64,000 nt of DNA. Origin: Arthrobacter sp. NicSoilC5. Lineage in GTDB: Bacteria > Actinomycetota > Actinomycetes > Actinomycetales > Micrococcaceae. Below the pieces are notes generated by a model. The model searched no databases, had not been told where the DNA came from, and saw nothing but the letters and a program-made list of their open reading frames with translations. Every line of letters starts with the position of its first letter. Within the stretch, counting starts at the first letter, position 1. The stretch spans positions 3,348,001 to 3,412,000 of the forward strand of contig NZ_AP024660.1 in the NCBI RefSeq assembly GCF_019977395.1, read 5' to 3'. Of this stretch, positions 56,147-64,000 are shown one piece after another. A program made the position numbers and the translations under genes.

Positions 56147-56476
56147 ATGACCGAGAACACCACGTCCGCTGAGGACAAGTTCACCGCAAATGTCTCGCTG
56201 CGGCGCAATGACGCACAGCACCGGTACGAACTCCTGGTGGACGGCAGGCTGGCTGTCCAGGCCTTTTTCCACGATCTTCCCGGGCACATCGATTTCACCC
56301 ACACCGAGACCGGCGAGGATTTCGAGGGACAAGGCCTGGGCAAGGTCCTTGCACACTTTGCCCTGGATGACGTGGTGGCCACCGGCAAGCGGATCATTCC
56401 GCACTGCCCGTTCATTTCCAGCTACCTGCGAAAGCACGAAGGCTACGAACAATTCGTCGATTGGCCGGAACGCTGA
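56147..56476 (+). CDS. Small GNAT-like N-acetyltransferase (YjdJ type)
   Basis: 109 residues. QGLGKVLAHFALDDVVATGKRIIPHCPFISSYLRKHEGYEQFV is the GCN5-related acetyl-CoA-binding motif of the one-domain YjdJ family, much shorter than classic GNATs. The N-terminal half has a beta-rich RYELLVDGRLAVQAFF segment. It starts 15 bases after the acyltransferase gene on the same strand, so they may be co-transcribed. It probably acetylates a small amine or amino acid. Confidence 0.86.
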   Translation: MTENTTSAEDKFTANVSLRRNDAQHRYELLVDGRLAVQAFFHDLPGHIDFTHTETGEDFEGQGLGKVLAHFALDDVVATGKRIIPHCPFISSYLRKHEGYEQFVDWPER

Positions 56477-56509
56477 TCCCGGGCCGCCGGCATTAGTGCC
56501 GGCGGCGGT

Positions 56510-56833
56510 TCAGCTGGCCAGCGCCTGGCCGGTGACCGCCATGGCGGTGCCCGGATCATCGATGGTGAAGCCGCAGGCGCAGCGGTAAGTGACGATGCTG
56601 TCCGGGACGGACCCGGGACGCAGTGAAACTACGGTGTCCCCGTCAACATAGACGGGCTGCCGGACCGGAAGCTCATCATGGTCGACGCGCTGCATTGGCG
56701 TGCGGCAGTGCGTGCGCGAATTCAGGGTCATCAGCAAACCTGCGTCCACGGGTACGGTTGTGGACAAGAGCTGCCCAGCTGCCTCGGTGCGCGCCCCAAA
56801 CGCCGTCAGCTGGTGTTCCATTGCGGTGGTCAT
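56510..56833 (-). CDS. Hypothetical protein with a Cys-x-Cys motif
   Basis: 107 residues, ATG with AAGGA upstream. The C-terminal TYRCACGFTIDDPGTAMAV and the motif HCRTPMQRVDHDELPVRQPVYVDGDTV are distinctive; two or three cysteines could bind metal. No family recognised. It is convergent with the GNAT gene and divergent from the SDR at 57024. Confidence 0.6.
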   Translation of the reverse strand: MTTAMEHQLTAFGARTEAAGQLLSTTVPVDAGLLMTLNSRTHCRTPMQRVDHDELPVRQPVYVDGDTVVSLRPGSVPDSIVTYRCACGFTIDDPGTAMAVTGQALAS

Positions 56834-57023
56834 TATGTTCTTCCTTGGGCTTCTTCACGGAACCGCCGGCATTGGCAGCCCCGCCGCGAACTGCTTGCGG
56901 AGGTTCATCTATCACCGTAAGCAAAGCATGCTTACTATTTGTTGCACAAGTTACGGCTGGGAATCGGCCCCTCAGCCAGCAGCCACAACAGCCCACACAG
57001 CCGTCTCTGGCTAGGCTTGCATC

Positions 57024-57797
57024 ATGACGCCAACCAGCAACCGAACCACAGCACTTGTTACTGGCGCCAGCGCCGGCCTGGGCCACGAATTTGCCGAGCA
57101 GCTCGCCGCCCAGGGGCATGACCTGGTCCTGGTGGCGCGCAACGCGTCCCGGCTCGCAGAAACAGCGGAAGACTTCCGGCGGCGGTACGGCGTCACGGCT
57201 GAGGTGCTGCCCGCCGACCTGACGCAGGACGACGACGTCGCGGCCGTCGTCGAACGCCTTGAGGACGCCACGCGGCCGGTGGGGATCCTGGTGAACAACG
57301 CCGGGATCGGCCTGCTGCACAACTTTGAGGACAACCACGCAGCGGAGGAGAGGCGCCACCTGAAGCTGCACGCGGAAACGTCCATGGTGCTCACCCATGC
57401 GGCACTCAGGGGGATGCTGGAGCGCGGGGAGGGCCGGATCATCAATGTGGCCAGCGTGGCTGCGTTCCTGCCGCGCGGCACTTACTCGGCGGCGAAGGCG
57501 TGGCTGGTGAGCTTCAGCCGGTGGGCAAACCTGGCCTATCGCAAGCGGGGCATCAAGGTCACAGCCGTCTGCCCGGGCTTCACCCATACGGAGTTCCACG
57601 ACCGGATGGGGATGGACAAGTCGGTGGCCCCGTCCTGGACGTGGCTGCGCGCGGAGCGGGTGGTCAGGGAAGGCCTGGCGGACAATGAACGCGGCAAGGC
57701 GGTGTCCATCCCCTCCAAGAGGTACAAAGTGGTTGCCGCCGTGGCCAAGGTGGCGCCGGCGCGGCTAATGGCCGGGCCGGCGCGGAAGCCGAAGTAG
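57024..57797 (+). CDS. SDR-family NAD(P)-dependent oxidoreductase
   Basis: 257 residues. TGASAGLGHEFAEQLAAQGHDLVLVARN (about 12-39), NNAGIGLL, the Ser in NVASVAAF, YSAAKAWL with the Tyr and Lys, and VCPGFTHTEF are all in order. The dehydrogenase belongs to the classical SDR class; the Arg-Asn after the second beta strand favours NADP(H). Residues 200-257 contain a basic tail. It overlaps the convergent FUSC gene by 33 bases at its 3' end. Substrate unknown. Confidence 0.89.
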   Translation: MTPTSNRTTALVTGASAGLGHEFAEQLAAQGHDLVLVARNASRLAETAEDFRRRYGVTAEVLPADLTQDDDVAAVVERLEDATRPVGILVNNAGIGLLHNFEDNHAAEERRHLKLHAETSMVLTHAALRGMLERGEGRIINVASVAAFLPRGTYSAAKAWLVSFSRWANLAYRKRGIKVTAVCPGFTHTEFHDRMGMDKSVAPSWTWLRAERVVREGLADNERGKAVSIPSKRYKVVAAVAKVAPARLMAGPARKPK

Positions 57798-58901
57798 GCC
57801 GGGGCGCCTGGCCGGCAGCCCGGGAAGGGCCTTCCGCGGCCGGGCACCGGACCTGCGGACGGCCAGCACCACCAGGATCCCCAGCAGCGCGCCCACCAGC
57901 GTCTCCACGGCCCGCTCAAGGATCAGGACCCGGGGTTCGGTGGGGGAGGCCAGCTGGGTTATCAGCAGGATGACCGGGGTGAACCAGACCATGGCCAGGC
58001 CATAGTGCCTGGTCATGAACAGTTCCGTGGCGAACTGGAAGAGGATCACCAGCAGCGCCAGCACCACCGCCCGGTGTACCGGCTCCTGAAGCGCCGGGTA
58101 CAGCGCCGCCAGGGTCCAGGGTCCCGGGATGATGACGACGGCGGTGACCGCCAGTCCCAGGAACGTCCCGACGATGCGGTGGACGCCCCGCCGGACGCTG
58201 CTGGGCAGGTCTGCTCCGGCAAGGGGTACGGCGGCCGCGGCCATGGCCCAGTGCGGGTGGCCGCTGCCGCTGATGACGCCCACGGTCCCGGCGGCACCCA
58301 CCGCCAGGACGTACCGGGCGGCGTGGACTGACAACTCCCGGCGCCCCGCCGCCGAACGGCGCGGGACGCTCCGGGTGGCTCCTGGCTCCCAGGACCGCCG
58401 CCGAACCCAGCCGCTGAAGCCAATCAGGATGGAGAATACCGACGACGCCACCGCGATGAGCATGGCGGTGTACCAGGGGACTGCGGTGGGAACGGAAGCG
58501 CAGGCGCCCAGGGCGAGGATTCCAAAGAAGGGCCCGTTGGGTTTCAGCCGTACCCTGTCCGCGTATACCGACCCCACTCCGGCCAGGGTCGCTTCCACTG
58601 CCACGAGCCCCCAAGAGTGGATGTGGTTGATGGAGAGCGTTACTCCCACCACCACGCCGGTGAGCAGCACAAGGGCGCCCTGGCCCTGGTGGCGGAGCCG
58701 GAGCTGGTGCGGTTCCGAGCGGCCGTACATGCCGGTGAGCGCGCCGAACACGGCGTAGATGATGAGGTCGGTACGGCCGGCGGCCAGCAGGAGCAGCGAC
58801 GGTACCGCCACGCTGAGGGCCACGCGGAGCGCGGCAAGGTGGTCGCCGTTGGCAGGTTCCAACCGGTGGAGCGCGCGTACCTGCTCCACAACGCGCTTCA
58901 T
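57765..58901 (-). CDS. FUSC-family (aromatic acid exporter-like) membrane protein
   Basis: 378 residues. There is an N-terminal block of about six membrane segments (LRVALSVAVPSLLLLAAG onward), a short cytoplasmic Arg-rich linker, and a second block whose ELSVHAARYVLAVGAAGTVGVISG, HPHWAMAAAAVPL and GVHRIVGTFLGLAVTAVVI match the FUSC domain. Family members export aromatic acids or other compounds. The gene's 3' end overlaps the SDR gene by 33 bases on the opposite strand. Confidence 0.86.
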   Translation of the reverse strand: MKRVVEQVRALHRLEPANGDHLAALRVALSVAVPSLLLLAAGRTDLIIYAVFGALTGMYGRSEPHQLRLRHQGQGALVLLTGVVVGVTLSINHIHSWGLVAVEATLAGVGSVYADRVRLKPNGPFFGILALGACASVPTAVPWYTAMLIAVASSVFSILIGFSGWVRRRSWEPGATRSVPRRSAAGRRELSVHAARYVLAVGAAGTVGVISGSGHPHWAMAAAAVPLAGADLPSSVRRGVHRIVGTFLGLAVTAVVIIPGPWTLAALYPALQEPVHRAVVLALLVILFQFATELFMTRHYGLAMVWFTPVILLITQLASPTEPRVLILERAVETLVGALLGILVVLAVRRSGARPRKALPGLPARRPGLLRLPRRPGH

Positions 58902-59022
58902 GTCCCGACCTGTCCTGTTTCTATAGATCTACTGCAGCCCGAGGGCCCTTGCGACCGTATCACCGCGCCCCATGCAGAGCCACATGCCGGCAGTCACGGG
59001 AGGACATCGGGCAAGCACGCAA

Positions 59023-59069
59023 AGGCCCGCCCAGCGTGCTTCCCCCAAGGAAGCACGCGGGACGGGCCT
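59023..59069. terminator. Terminator of the second MHS transporter
   Basis: A 21-bp stem (59023-59043 with 59049-59069; two mismatches) with AGGCCCG/CGGGCCT ends. It lies just beyond the minus-strand MHS gene's stop. Confidence 0.72.
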
Positions 59070-59106
59070 GTGAGCGTGGGCTACAAGAGTGCCCGGGAGG
59101 CTGGGC

Positions 59107-60696
59107 CTATGCCCCGGCCGGAACCCCGCGCTGTGCGTGGGTGTCGGTGCCGTCCTCGGTGTCGAACGGCAGTTCGTCCAGGTTGATCAGCGGGTTCTCG
59201 TCCTGGGTCGCCACCAGTTCCTTGGCCTCTGCCTGGGTGTCAACGCTGGGCATCGATCCCGGGAGCGGCCGGTTGGCGGATTCCTTCAGGAAGTAGATGG
59301 CCACGGCGCCCACCAGGGAGGTGGCCATCAGGTAGTACGCCGGCATCATGTCGTTGCCGGTGGCCCCGATCAGCGCGGCCACGATGAACGGCGTGGTCCC
59401 GCCGAAGATGGCTACGGCGAAGTTGTAGGCAATGCCCATCGCTCCGTACCGGCTGGAGGTGGGGAACTGGGCCGGGAGTGCCGAAGCCAGGTTGGCCACG
59501 TAGAAGGTCACGGGGAAAGCGATCAGGGCCAGGCCGGCGAGGGTGGACCAGATCTGCCCAATGCCAATCAGCATGAAGGCCGGGATGGCCAGGACGATAG
59601 TACTGACAGCGCCGATCCAGAGCACAGGACGGCGGCCAATCCGGTCGGAGAGCTTGCCGGTCAGCGGGATGCAGAGGCTCATGACCACCAGGACGGGAAT
59701 CGTCAGCAGCGTGCCGTGCACCTCGTCGTAGCCCTTGGACTCGGTCAGGTACGTGGGCATGTAGGACGTCAGCGCGTAGCCGGCAGTGTTGGCAGCGGCC
59801 ACAACAACCATGGCCACAATGATGGGGCGCCAGTAGGCCTTGACGATACCGACGGGTCCCTTGGCCGTGGCGGTGTCCCCGGCGGAGGCGTTCTTGGCGT
59901 TTTCTTCCTGGGCGTCAAGGGTGGCCTGGAACTGCGGCGATTCCTCGATCTTGCTCCGGAAGTACACGGCGATCAGGCCCAGCGGCCCGGCAACCAGGAA
60001 CGGGATGCGCCAGCCCCAGTCCTCCATGGTGCCCTGGCCCAGGGTCAGCTGCAGGACAGAGACCAAGGCAGCGCCGATGGCGAAGCCGAGGTAGCTGCCC
60101 AGGTCCAGGAAGCTGGCGAAGAAGCCGCGGCGCTTGTCAGCGGCGTACTCGCTGACGAACGTGGTGGCGCCGGCGTACTCGCCGCCGGTGGAGAAGCCCT
60201 GGATGACCTTGAGAAGCACCAGGAGCGCTGCAGCCCAGAGGCCGATCTGGGCGTATCCGGGCAGGAGGCCGACGGCGAACGTGCTGGCCGCCATGATCAT
60301 CAGCGTGGTGGCCAGGATCTTCTGGCGGCCCATCTTGTCGCCCAGCCAGCCGAAGATCACGCCGCCCAGAGGACGGGCGATGAAGGTGGCGGCAAAGGTT
60401 CCCAGCAGGAACAGCGTTTGGGTGGTGGGATCGGATTCAGGGAGGAACACCGGGCCCATGGTGGTGATGAGGTAGCCGAAAACGCCTACGTCGTACCACT
60501 CCATGGTGTTGCCAACGATCGTGCCGCCCAGTGCTTTTTTGAGCATGGGCTGGTCCACCACGTTGACATCGGATTCCTTGAGCCGGCGGCGTGGCAGCAG
60601 CCTGGGCTTCTTGGCAGCCGTGGGGGCTGCAGGGTCGGTTCCGCGGGCGCTCCTGGCGCCTGCTGAAGAGTCGGTCATGCTTCGGTCTGTGGGCAT
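59107..60696 (-). CDS. MFS transporter, MHS family (proline/betaine-like)
   Basis: 529 residues from the ATG at 60696, with AGGAG nine bases upstream. About 12 membrane segments. The NTMEWYDVGVFGYL motif near the first helix, GWLGDKMGRQKIL between helices 2 and 3, and KVIQGFSTGGEYAGATTFVSEYA are clear MHS family markers. The long hydrophilic N-terminus (about 60 residues) and a central EESPQFQATLDAQEENA loop resemble ProP-like proton symporters for osmolytes or organic acids. The long C-terminal tail (about 40 residues) is acidic. No operon partner identifies the substrate. Confidence 0.9.
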   Translation of the reverse strand: MPTDRSMTDSSAGARSARGTDPAAPTAAKKPRLLPRRRLKESDVNVVDQPMLKKALGGTIVGNTMEWYDVGVFGYLITTMGPVFLPESDPTTQTLFLLGTFAATFIARPLGGVIFGWLGDKMGRQKILATTLMIMAASTFAVGLLPGYAQIGLWAAALLVLLKVIQGFSTGGEYAGATTFVSEYAADKRRGFFASFLDLGSYLGFAIGAALVSVLQLTLGQGTMEDWGWRIPFLVAGPLGLIAVYFRSKIEESPQFQATLDAQEENAKNASAGDTATAKGPVGIVKAYWRPIIVAMVVVAAANTAGYALTSYMPTYLTESKGYDEVHGTLLTIPVLVVMSLCIPLTGKLSDRIGRRPVLWIGAVSTIVLAIPAFMLIGIGQIWSTLAGLALIAFPVTFYVANLASALPAQFPTSSRYGAMGIAYNFAVAIFGGTTPFIVAALIGATGNDMMPAYYLMATSLVGAVAIYFLKESANRPLPGSMPSVDTQAEAKELVATQDENPLINLDELPFDTEDGTDTHAQRGVPAGA

Positions 60697-61127
60697 TTGG
60701 GCAACTCCTGTGGAGGTCATTTGCTTGCGACTTGTAGCTGCCCCGCTCCGGGCAGGCCTTCAATTTTACGGGATTCCTCTAGCGTCCGGGCAGTTTGATG
60801 GCGTAGCATGCTCCCTTTTGGGCCCGATATGGGGCCGGTTCCGGAAATTTTTCCCCCGGCTTTTCCCGCGTGATCACTGGGAAGCAGGCTGATGAACGGC
60901 GCCGTTACCAAAATTTTTCCAAGTTGCTCCGTTTCAAGCCCGCTCCCGCGGGAAACCGGCCGCAAAAAGTGACCGCTGCCACGGTCCCCGGAGGGGTTCC
61001 CAGCAGCCGCGGACGTGCCTATGGTAGAGCGATGAACACACTTCTTTCCGGGCAGTAGTCCGCGCGCCCGGACGCTTTCGTCGGCATTCGTTTCAAGGAA
61101 GAACGAAGGAAAGAAGGGAAGAACCAC
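60697..61127. other. Divergent intergenic region between MHS transporter and small protein
   Basis: 431 bases. The left half must contain the MHS promoter. An ATG at 61032 could encode an eight-residue leader peptide (MNTLLSGQ) upstream of the small protein. Nothing else structured was identified, and no RNA gene or riboswitch was recognised. Confidence 0.4.
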
Positions 61128-61385
61128 ATGGGTGAAGAATCCAACCAGTTCCACATCAGGCCTGAGGTGGCAGACCACCTTGCCGCAGCCATGGATGCGC
61201 CTGTTACGCCCGGCCCCGCGGCAACGGGTGCCGTTCCGCTGGCAGGGCAGGGCGGGTGGCCGGACGGCATGGGAAAGCGCAGGCACCCGAAGGACCGCGG
61301 CGCCGGCCACGGCCGGATGGGGCACGAGGCCGCCGTGGTGGCGGTCCACCGCACCGGCCGGCCGCAGATGCCGCACTCCTCATAG
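61128..61385 (+). CDS. Hypothetical 85-residue protein
   Basis: The ATG at 61128 has GAAGG upstream. The sequence is Gly/Pro/His-rich with an N-terminal MGEESNQFHIRPEVADHLAAAMDAPVTPGP and a basic middle (GKRRHPKDRGAGHG). No family was recognised; it is probably disordered. It has the codon bias of the genome, so it is likely expressed. Confidence 0.5.
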   Translation: MGEESNQFHIRPEVADHLAAAMDAPVTPGPAATGAVPLAGQGGWPDGMGKRRHPKDRGAGHGRMGHEAAVVAVHRTGRPQMPHSS

Positions 61386-61443
61386 CTGCCTGCAGCGCGC
61401 GGATCCAGCATGGCGACGCGCGCTGTCCACATCGACACGGAAG

Positions 61444-61481
61444 TTACCTGGCGCCCCCGACATATGGGGGACGCCAGGTAA
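61444..61481. terminator. Hairpin between small protein and LigD genes
   Basis: TTACCTGGCGCCCCC (61444-61458) pairs with 61466-61481 around a short loop with one bulged base, giving a long GC-rich stem between convergent genes. The TTACCTGG arms are unlike the genome's other terminators. Confidence 0.65.
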
Positions 61482-61548
61482 TTTGCGCGCCGCGGACCCG
61501 CAAGCGCGCCGACAAGCGTGCGCCCCGCCAGGAGTCATCGCGCCGGGC

Positions 61549-64000
61549 TCACCCTTCGCGGACCACGTCCGACGGGTCCTTGTCCAGGCGCCAGCCCCGC
61601 CACCGTGGATGCCTGAGCCTGCCCGGCCCCGTCCACTCGCTGTAGGTCACCTCGCCTACAAGCTCCGGTGACACCCAGTGGGCGTCGGCGGAATCCGGCC
61701 GGGGGACGTCGTGGAAGGGTGAGGTCTTCCGGCCCAGGCGTTCCACCGTCTGGCGGAGTTCCGTGAGCTCCCGGCTGCTGAAACCGGACCCGACCCGGCC
61801 CACGTACTGCAGCTTGCCGCCGTCGGGAATGCCCACCAGCAGCGATCCCACGGTGTCCTGCCGCCCGCCCTTCCCCGGCCGCCAGCCGCCCACCACCACT
61901 TCCTGCGTCTGCTCCGTCTTGAGTTTGATCCAGGTCCTGGTCCGCTGCCCGCTCACGTAGCGGCTGTCGGTCCTCTTGGCCATCACGCCTTCAAGGCCGA
62001 GCTCCCGGGCGCTGTCGAGGAGGAGGTCCACGGATTCCTCAAGCACCATGGACAGGTCCACCGGGCAGCCGGAGGGACGGAAGAATTCCTCCAGCCGCTG
62101 CCGCCGTGTGCTGAGCGGCAGGCGCCGGAGGTCCTTGCCGTCGTCGAAGAGCAGGTCGAACAGCATCAGCTGGACCGGGATCGAGGTGCGGGCTTTGGCG
62201 ACGTCGGCGGCCCGGGTGAGTTTCATCCGCCCCTGCAGCAGGCCAAAGTCAGGCCTTCCACCGGGCCCGACGGCGATGATCTCACCATCCGCCACGAACG
62301 GCTGCTCCGGCCAGCAGGCCCGGTCCGTGAACTCGGGGTAGGTCTTGGTGACATCATTGCCGTTGCGGGAGAAGATCCGGACCTTTTCGCTGTCCGCCAC
62401 CAGCAGCGCCCGGACGCCGTCCCACTTGAGCTCGTACTGCCACGTGCTGCCGTGCAGGTCGGCGGTGCTTCCTGAGGTTGCCATCATGGGCGCGTACTCC
62501 AGCGGGTCGGCGGGAGCGCTGTGCGTTGCTGCGGGAGCCTCGGACGCCTCTTCGCCGCCGGCGTCCTGCGAAGGTTCCGGCACTGCCCGGGCCGGCTGCC
62601 GTCGTCGTCCGCCTTGCTGCTCCTGGTCCATCAGGTGGATGAGCCATTGGTTTTCGGCGTCCTTGCCTTGCCCGCGTCCGGTGTGGATGAGGGCCACCTT
62701 CCTGCTGCCGCCCAGGCCGCCGCTTTCCGAGCCCGTCAGGGTGACAATGACTTCCTTGCCGTTGATCCACTTGTGCAGTTCGTAGGTGCCGGTGTCCCAA
62801 ATCGTCATCTCGCCCGCGCCGTACTGCCCCTTGGGGATGGTGCCGTGGAAGGTGAGGTAGTCCATGGGATGGTCCTCGGTCTGGACTGCCAGATGGTTCC
62901 TGCCACCGGATTCCGGGACGCCCTTGGGCAGGGCCCATGACGCCAGGACCCCCTCGTGTTCCAGCCGCAGGTCCCAGTGCAGGCGGCTGGCGTGGTGCTC
63001 CTGGATGACAAAACTGTTGCCGCCGGCCGGGATGCCAGCGAACGGTTCGGGGGTCGCCTTGGGGTCGCGCATGGAACGGTACCTGCCCAGCCGGGCGTCG
63101 GCGTCGTGGTGTGCGTCCCCCTGGTCCGGGCTGTCGGTTGTCCCACCCGCCGCCGCGCCTGCCGCGGCGTTGACGACGGCGGCGAACGGGTCCTTGCCGT
63201 CCCGCACCCGGCGCAGCACCTCCTGGTAGTCCAGGTGCTTCAGCGTGGGAGACTGGATTTCCCGCCATGTCCGCGGGGCGGCCACCATGGGCGTGGGCCT
63301 GCCGCGCAGCGAGTAGGGGACCACCGTGGTTTTTGCCGCGTTGTTCTGGCTCCAGTCCACCAGCACCTTGCCCGTGCGCAGGGATTTCTTCATGTCGCTG
63401 ACGGCAAGGTCCGGGTGGTCGGCCTCGAGTGCCCGGGCCAGTTCACGGGCGAAAGCGGAGATCTGTTCCGAGGTCTGGCTGCCGTCCAGCGACGCGTACA
63501 GGTGGATGCCCTTGCTGCCGCTGGTCACCGGGACCGGGTCCAGGCCCACGTCCTGCAGGATGGTCCGGGCCAGGAGGGCCACCTCCCGGCATTCCGGCAG
63601 CCCGGCACCGTCGCCCGGGTCCAGGTCCAGCACCAGCCGGTCCGGATTGAGCTGGTGGCCGTGCGAATCCACCCGCCACTGCGGCACGTGGATTTCGAGG
63701 GAGTTGATCTGGCCGAACCAGGCCAGCGTGGCGGCGTCGTTGACCAGGGGGTAGTGGATGGTCCGGTCCTTGTGGGTGATCGCGGCCCGGGGCAGCCAGC
63801 CGGGGGCTGAGTCCTCCAGGTCCTTCTGGAAAAACACCTCTCCCGGTTTGTCCGCGGTGCCCACCCCGTTGACCCACCGCTTCCGCGTGGCCGGGCGGTT
63901 GGCGGCCGCCGGTATCAGGACGTGCGCCACTGCGGCGTAGTAAGCCAGCACATCCGCCTTGGTGGTGCCGGTCTCCGGGTAGATGATCTTGTCCAGGTTG
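61549..64000 (-). CDS. ligD: ATP-dependent DNA ligase LigD, N-terminus beyond the window
   Basis: The frame runs out of the window at 64000, so the N-terminus is missing (visible part about 816 residues; NLDKIIYPETG is the first part seen). Domain order is POL, PE, LIG. The POL domain has LDLDPGDG with metal Asp residues. The 3'-phosphoesterase domain has FVIQEHHASRLHWDLRLEHEGVLASWALPKG. The ligase domain has YELKWDGVRAL with the adenylated Lys, GEIIAVG and a C-terminal OB-fold. This is the mycobacterial-type order used in Ku-dependent non-homologous end joining. The ku gene is not in this window. Confidence 0.93.
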   Translation of the reverse strand, partial: NLDKIIYPETGTTKADVLAYYAAVAHVLIPAAANRPATRKRWVNGVGTADKPGEVFFQKDLEDSAPGWLPRAAITHKDRTIHYPLVNDAATLAWFGQINSLEIHVPQWRVDSHGHQLNPDRLVLDLDPGDGAGLPECREVALLARTILQDVGLDPVPVTSGSKGIHLYASLDGSQTSEQISAFARELARALEADHPDLAVSDMKKSLRTGKVLVDWSQNNAAKTTVVPYSLRGRPTPMVAAPRTWREIQSPTLKHLDYQEVLRRVRDGKDPFAAVVNAAAGAAAGGTTDSPDQGDAHHDADARLGRYRSMRDPKATPEPFAGIPAGGNSFVIQEHHASRLHWDLRLEHEGVLASWALPKGVPESGGRNHLAVQTEDHPMDYLTFHGTIPKGQYGAGEMTIWDTGTYELHKWINGKEVIVTLTGSESGGLGGSRKVALIHTGRGQGKDAENQWLIHLMDQEQQGGRRRQPARAVPEPSQDAGGEEASEAPAATHSAPADPLEYAPMMATSGSTADLHGSTWQYELKWDGVRALLVADSEKVRIFSRNGNDVTKTYPEFTDRACWPEQPFVADGEIIAVGPGGRPDFGLLQGRMKLTRAADVAKARTSIPVQLMLFDLLFDDGKDLRRLPLSTRRQRLEEFFRPSGCPVDLSMVLEESVDLLLDSARELGLEGVMAKRTDSRYVSGQRTRTWIKLKTEQTQEVVVGGWRPGKGGRQDTVGSLLVGIPDGGKLQYVGRVGSGFSSRELTELRQTVERLGRKTSPFHDVPRPDSADAHWVSPELVGEVTYSEWTGPGRLRHPRWRGWRLDKDPSDVVREG

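Overview
The window is high-GC actinobacterial DNA, most likely from a soil Micrococcaceae of the Arthrobacter/Pseudarthrobacter group. This is inferred from GC-rich codon use, frequent GTG/TTG starts, small actinobacterial families (DUF4193, DUF3040, DUF222/HNH), a LigD of Pol-PE-Lig order and many single-copy catabolic operons with their own regulators. No rRNA, tRNA or CRISPR array was seen.

Layout. 1-4.5 kb: end of an aromatic/flavonoid-type catabolic cluster (FAH-family hydrolase end, FAD monooxygenase, DUF3500 protein, quercetinase-like bicupin). 4.6-7.3 kb: DUF4193 protein, MHS-family transporter and a protein with two predicted helix-turn-helix segments. 7.6-11.1 kb: aminotransferase, RraA/CHA-type aldolase, a small GSHCP-motif protein and a LysR regulator. 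11.4-18.3 kb: a long plus-strand run starting with 5-oxoprolinase (pxpABC), then an SDR, a D-2-hydroxyacid dehydrogenase and an idonate/gluconate module (gluconate 5-dehydrogenase, L-idonate 5-dehydrogenase, gluconokinase). 18.4-22.9 kb: TetR/EamA pair with a perfect operator, DUF3040, DUF488, aldo/keto reductase and a GAF-ANTAR regulator. 23.1-29.8 kb: glucan metabolism (MalQ, a large secreted GH13 amylase with tandem carbohydrate-binding modules) and a lactonase; then a HemK-like methyltransferase.

31.2-35.0 kb is the accessory highlight: a 3.7-kb integrative element inserted inside a DUF222/HNH endonuclease gene. It carries a large serine integrase, an HUH-type Rep protein, a small coupled protein and one cargo gene whose C-terminus has a HEPN-like R-x4-H motif. 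A 7-bp direct repeat (CGCCGTT) bounds it, and removing the element restores the HNH reading frame across the junction exactly. The host gene also carries two compensating frameshifts in G6 runs.

36.7-48.2 kb: stress-type small proteins (YtxH, GlsB/YeaQ), three aldo/keto reductases, a TetR-controlled beta-oxidation-like operon (acyl-CoA dehydrogenase, thiolase, acyl-CoA ligase), an epimerase, an MmyB-like regulator, a second GSHCP-motif small protein and a dodecin. 48.3-54.2 kb: a four-carbon sugar-acid operon (DUF1537 kinase, LtnD-like dehydrogenase, GntP permease, class II aldolase) under a divergent FadR-type GntR with two matching operator sites. It lacks the usual OtnC and OtnI genes. 54.3-64 kb: DUF1304 and acyltransferase-3 membrane proteins, small GNAT, SDR, FUSC-type transporter, second MHS transporter, and most of LigD running off the right edge.

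Several long perfect or near-perfect intergenic palindromes occur. The clearest are two homologous palindrome-plus-terminator modules at convergent gene ends (3282-3395 and 9618-9728).
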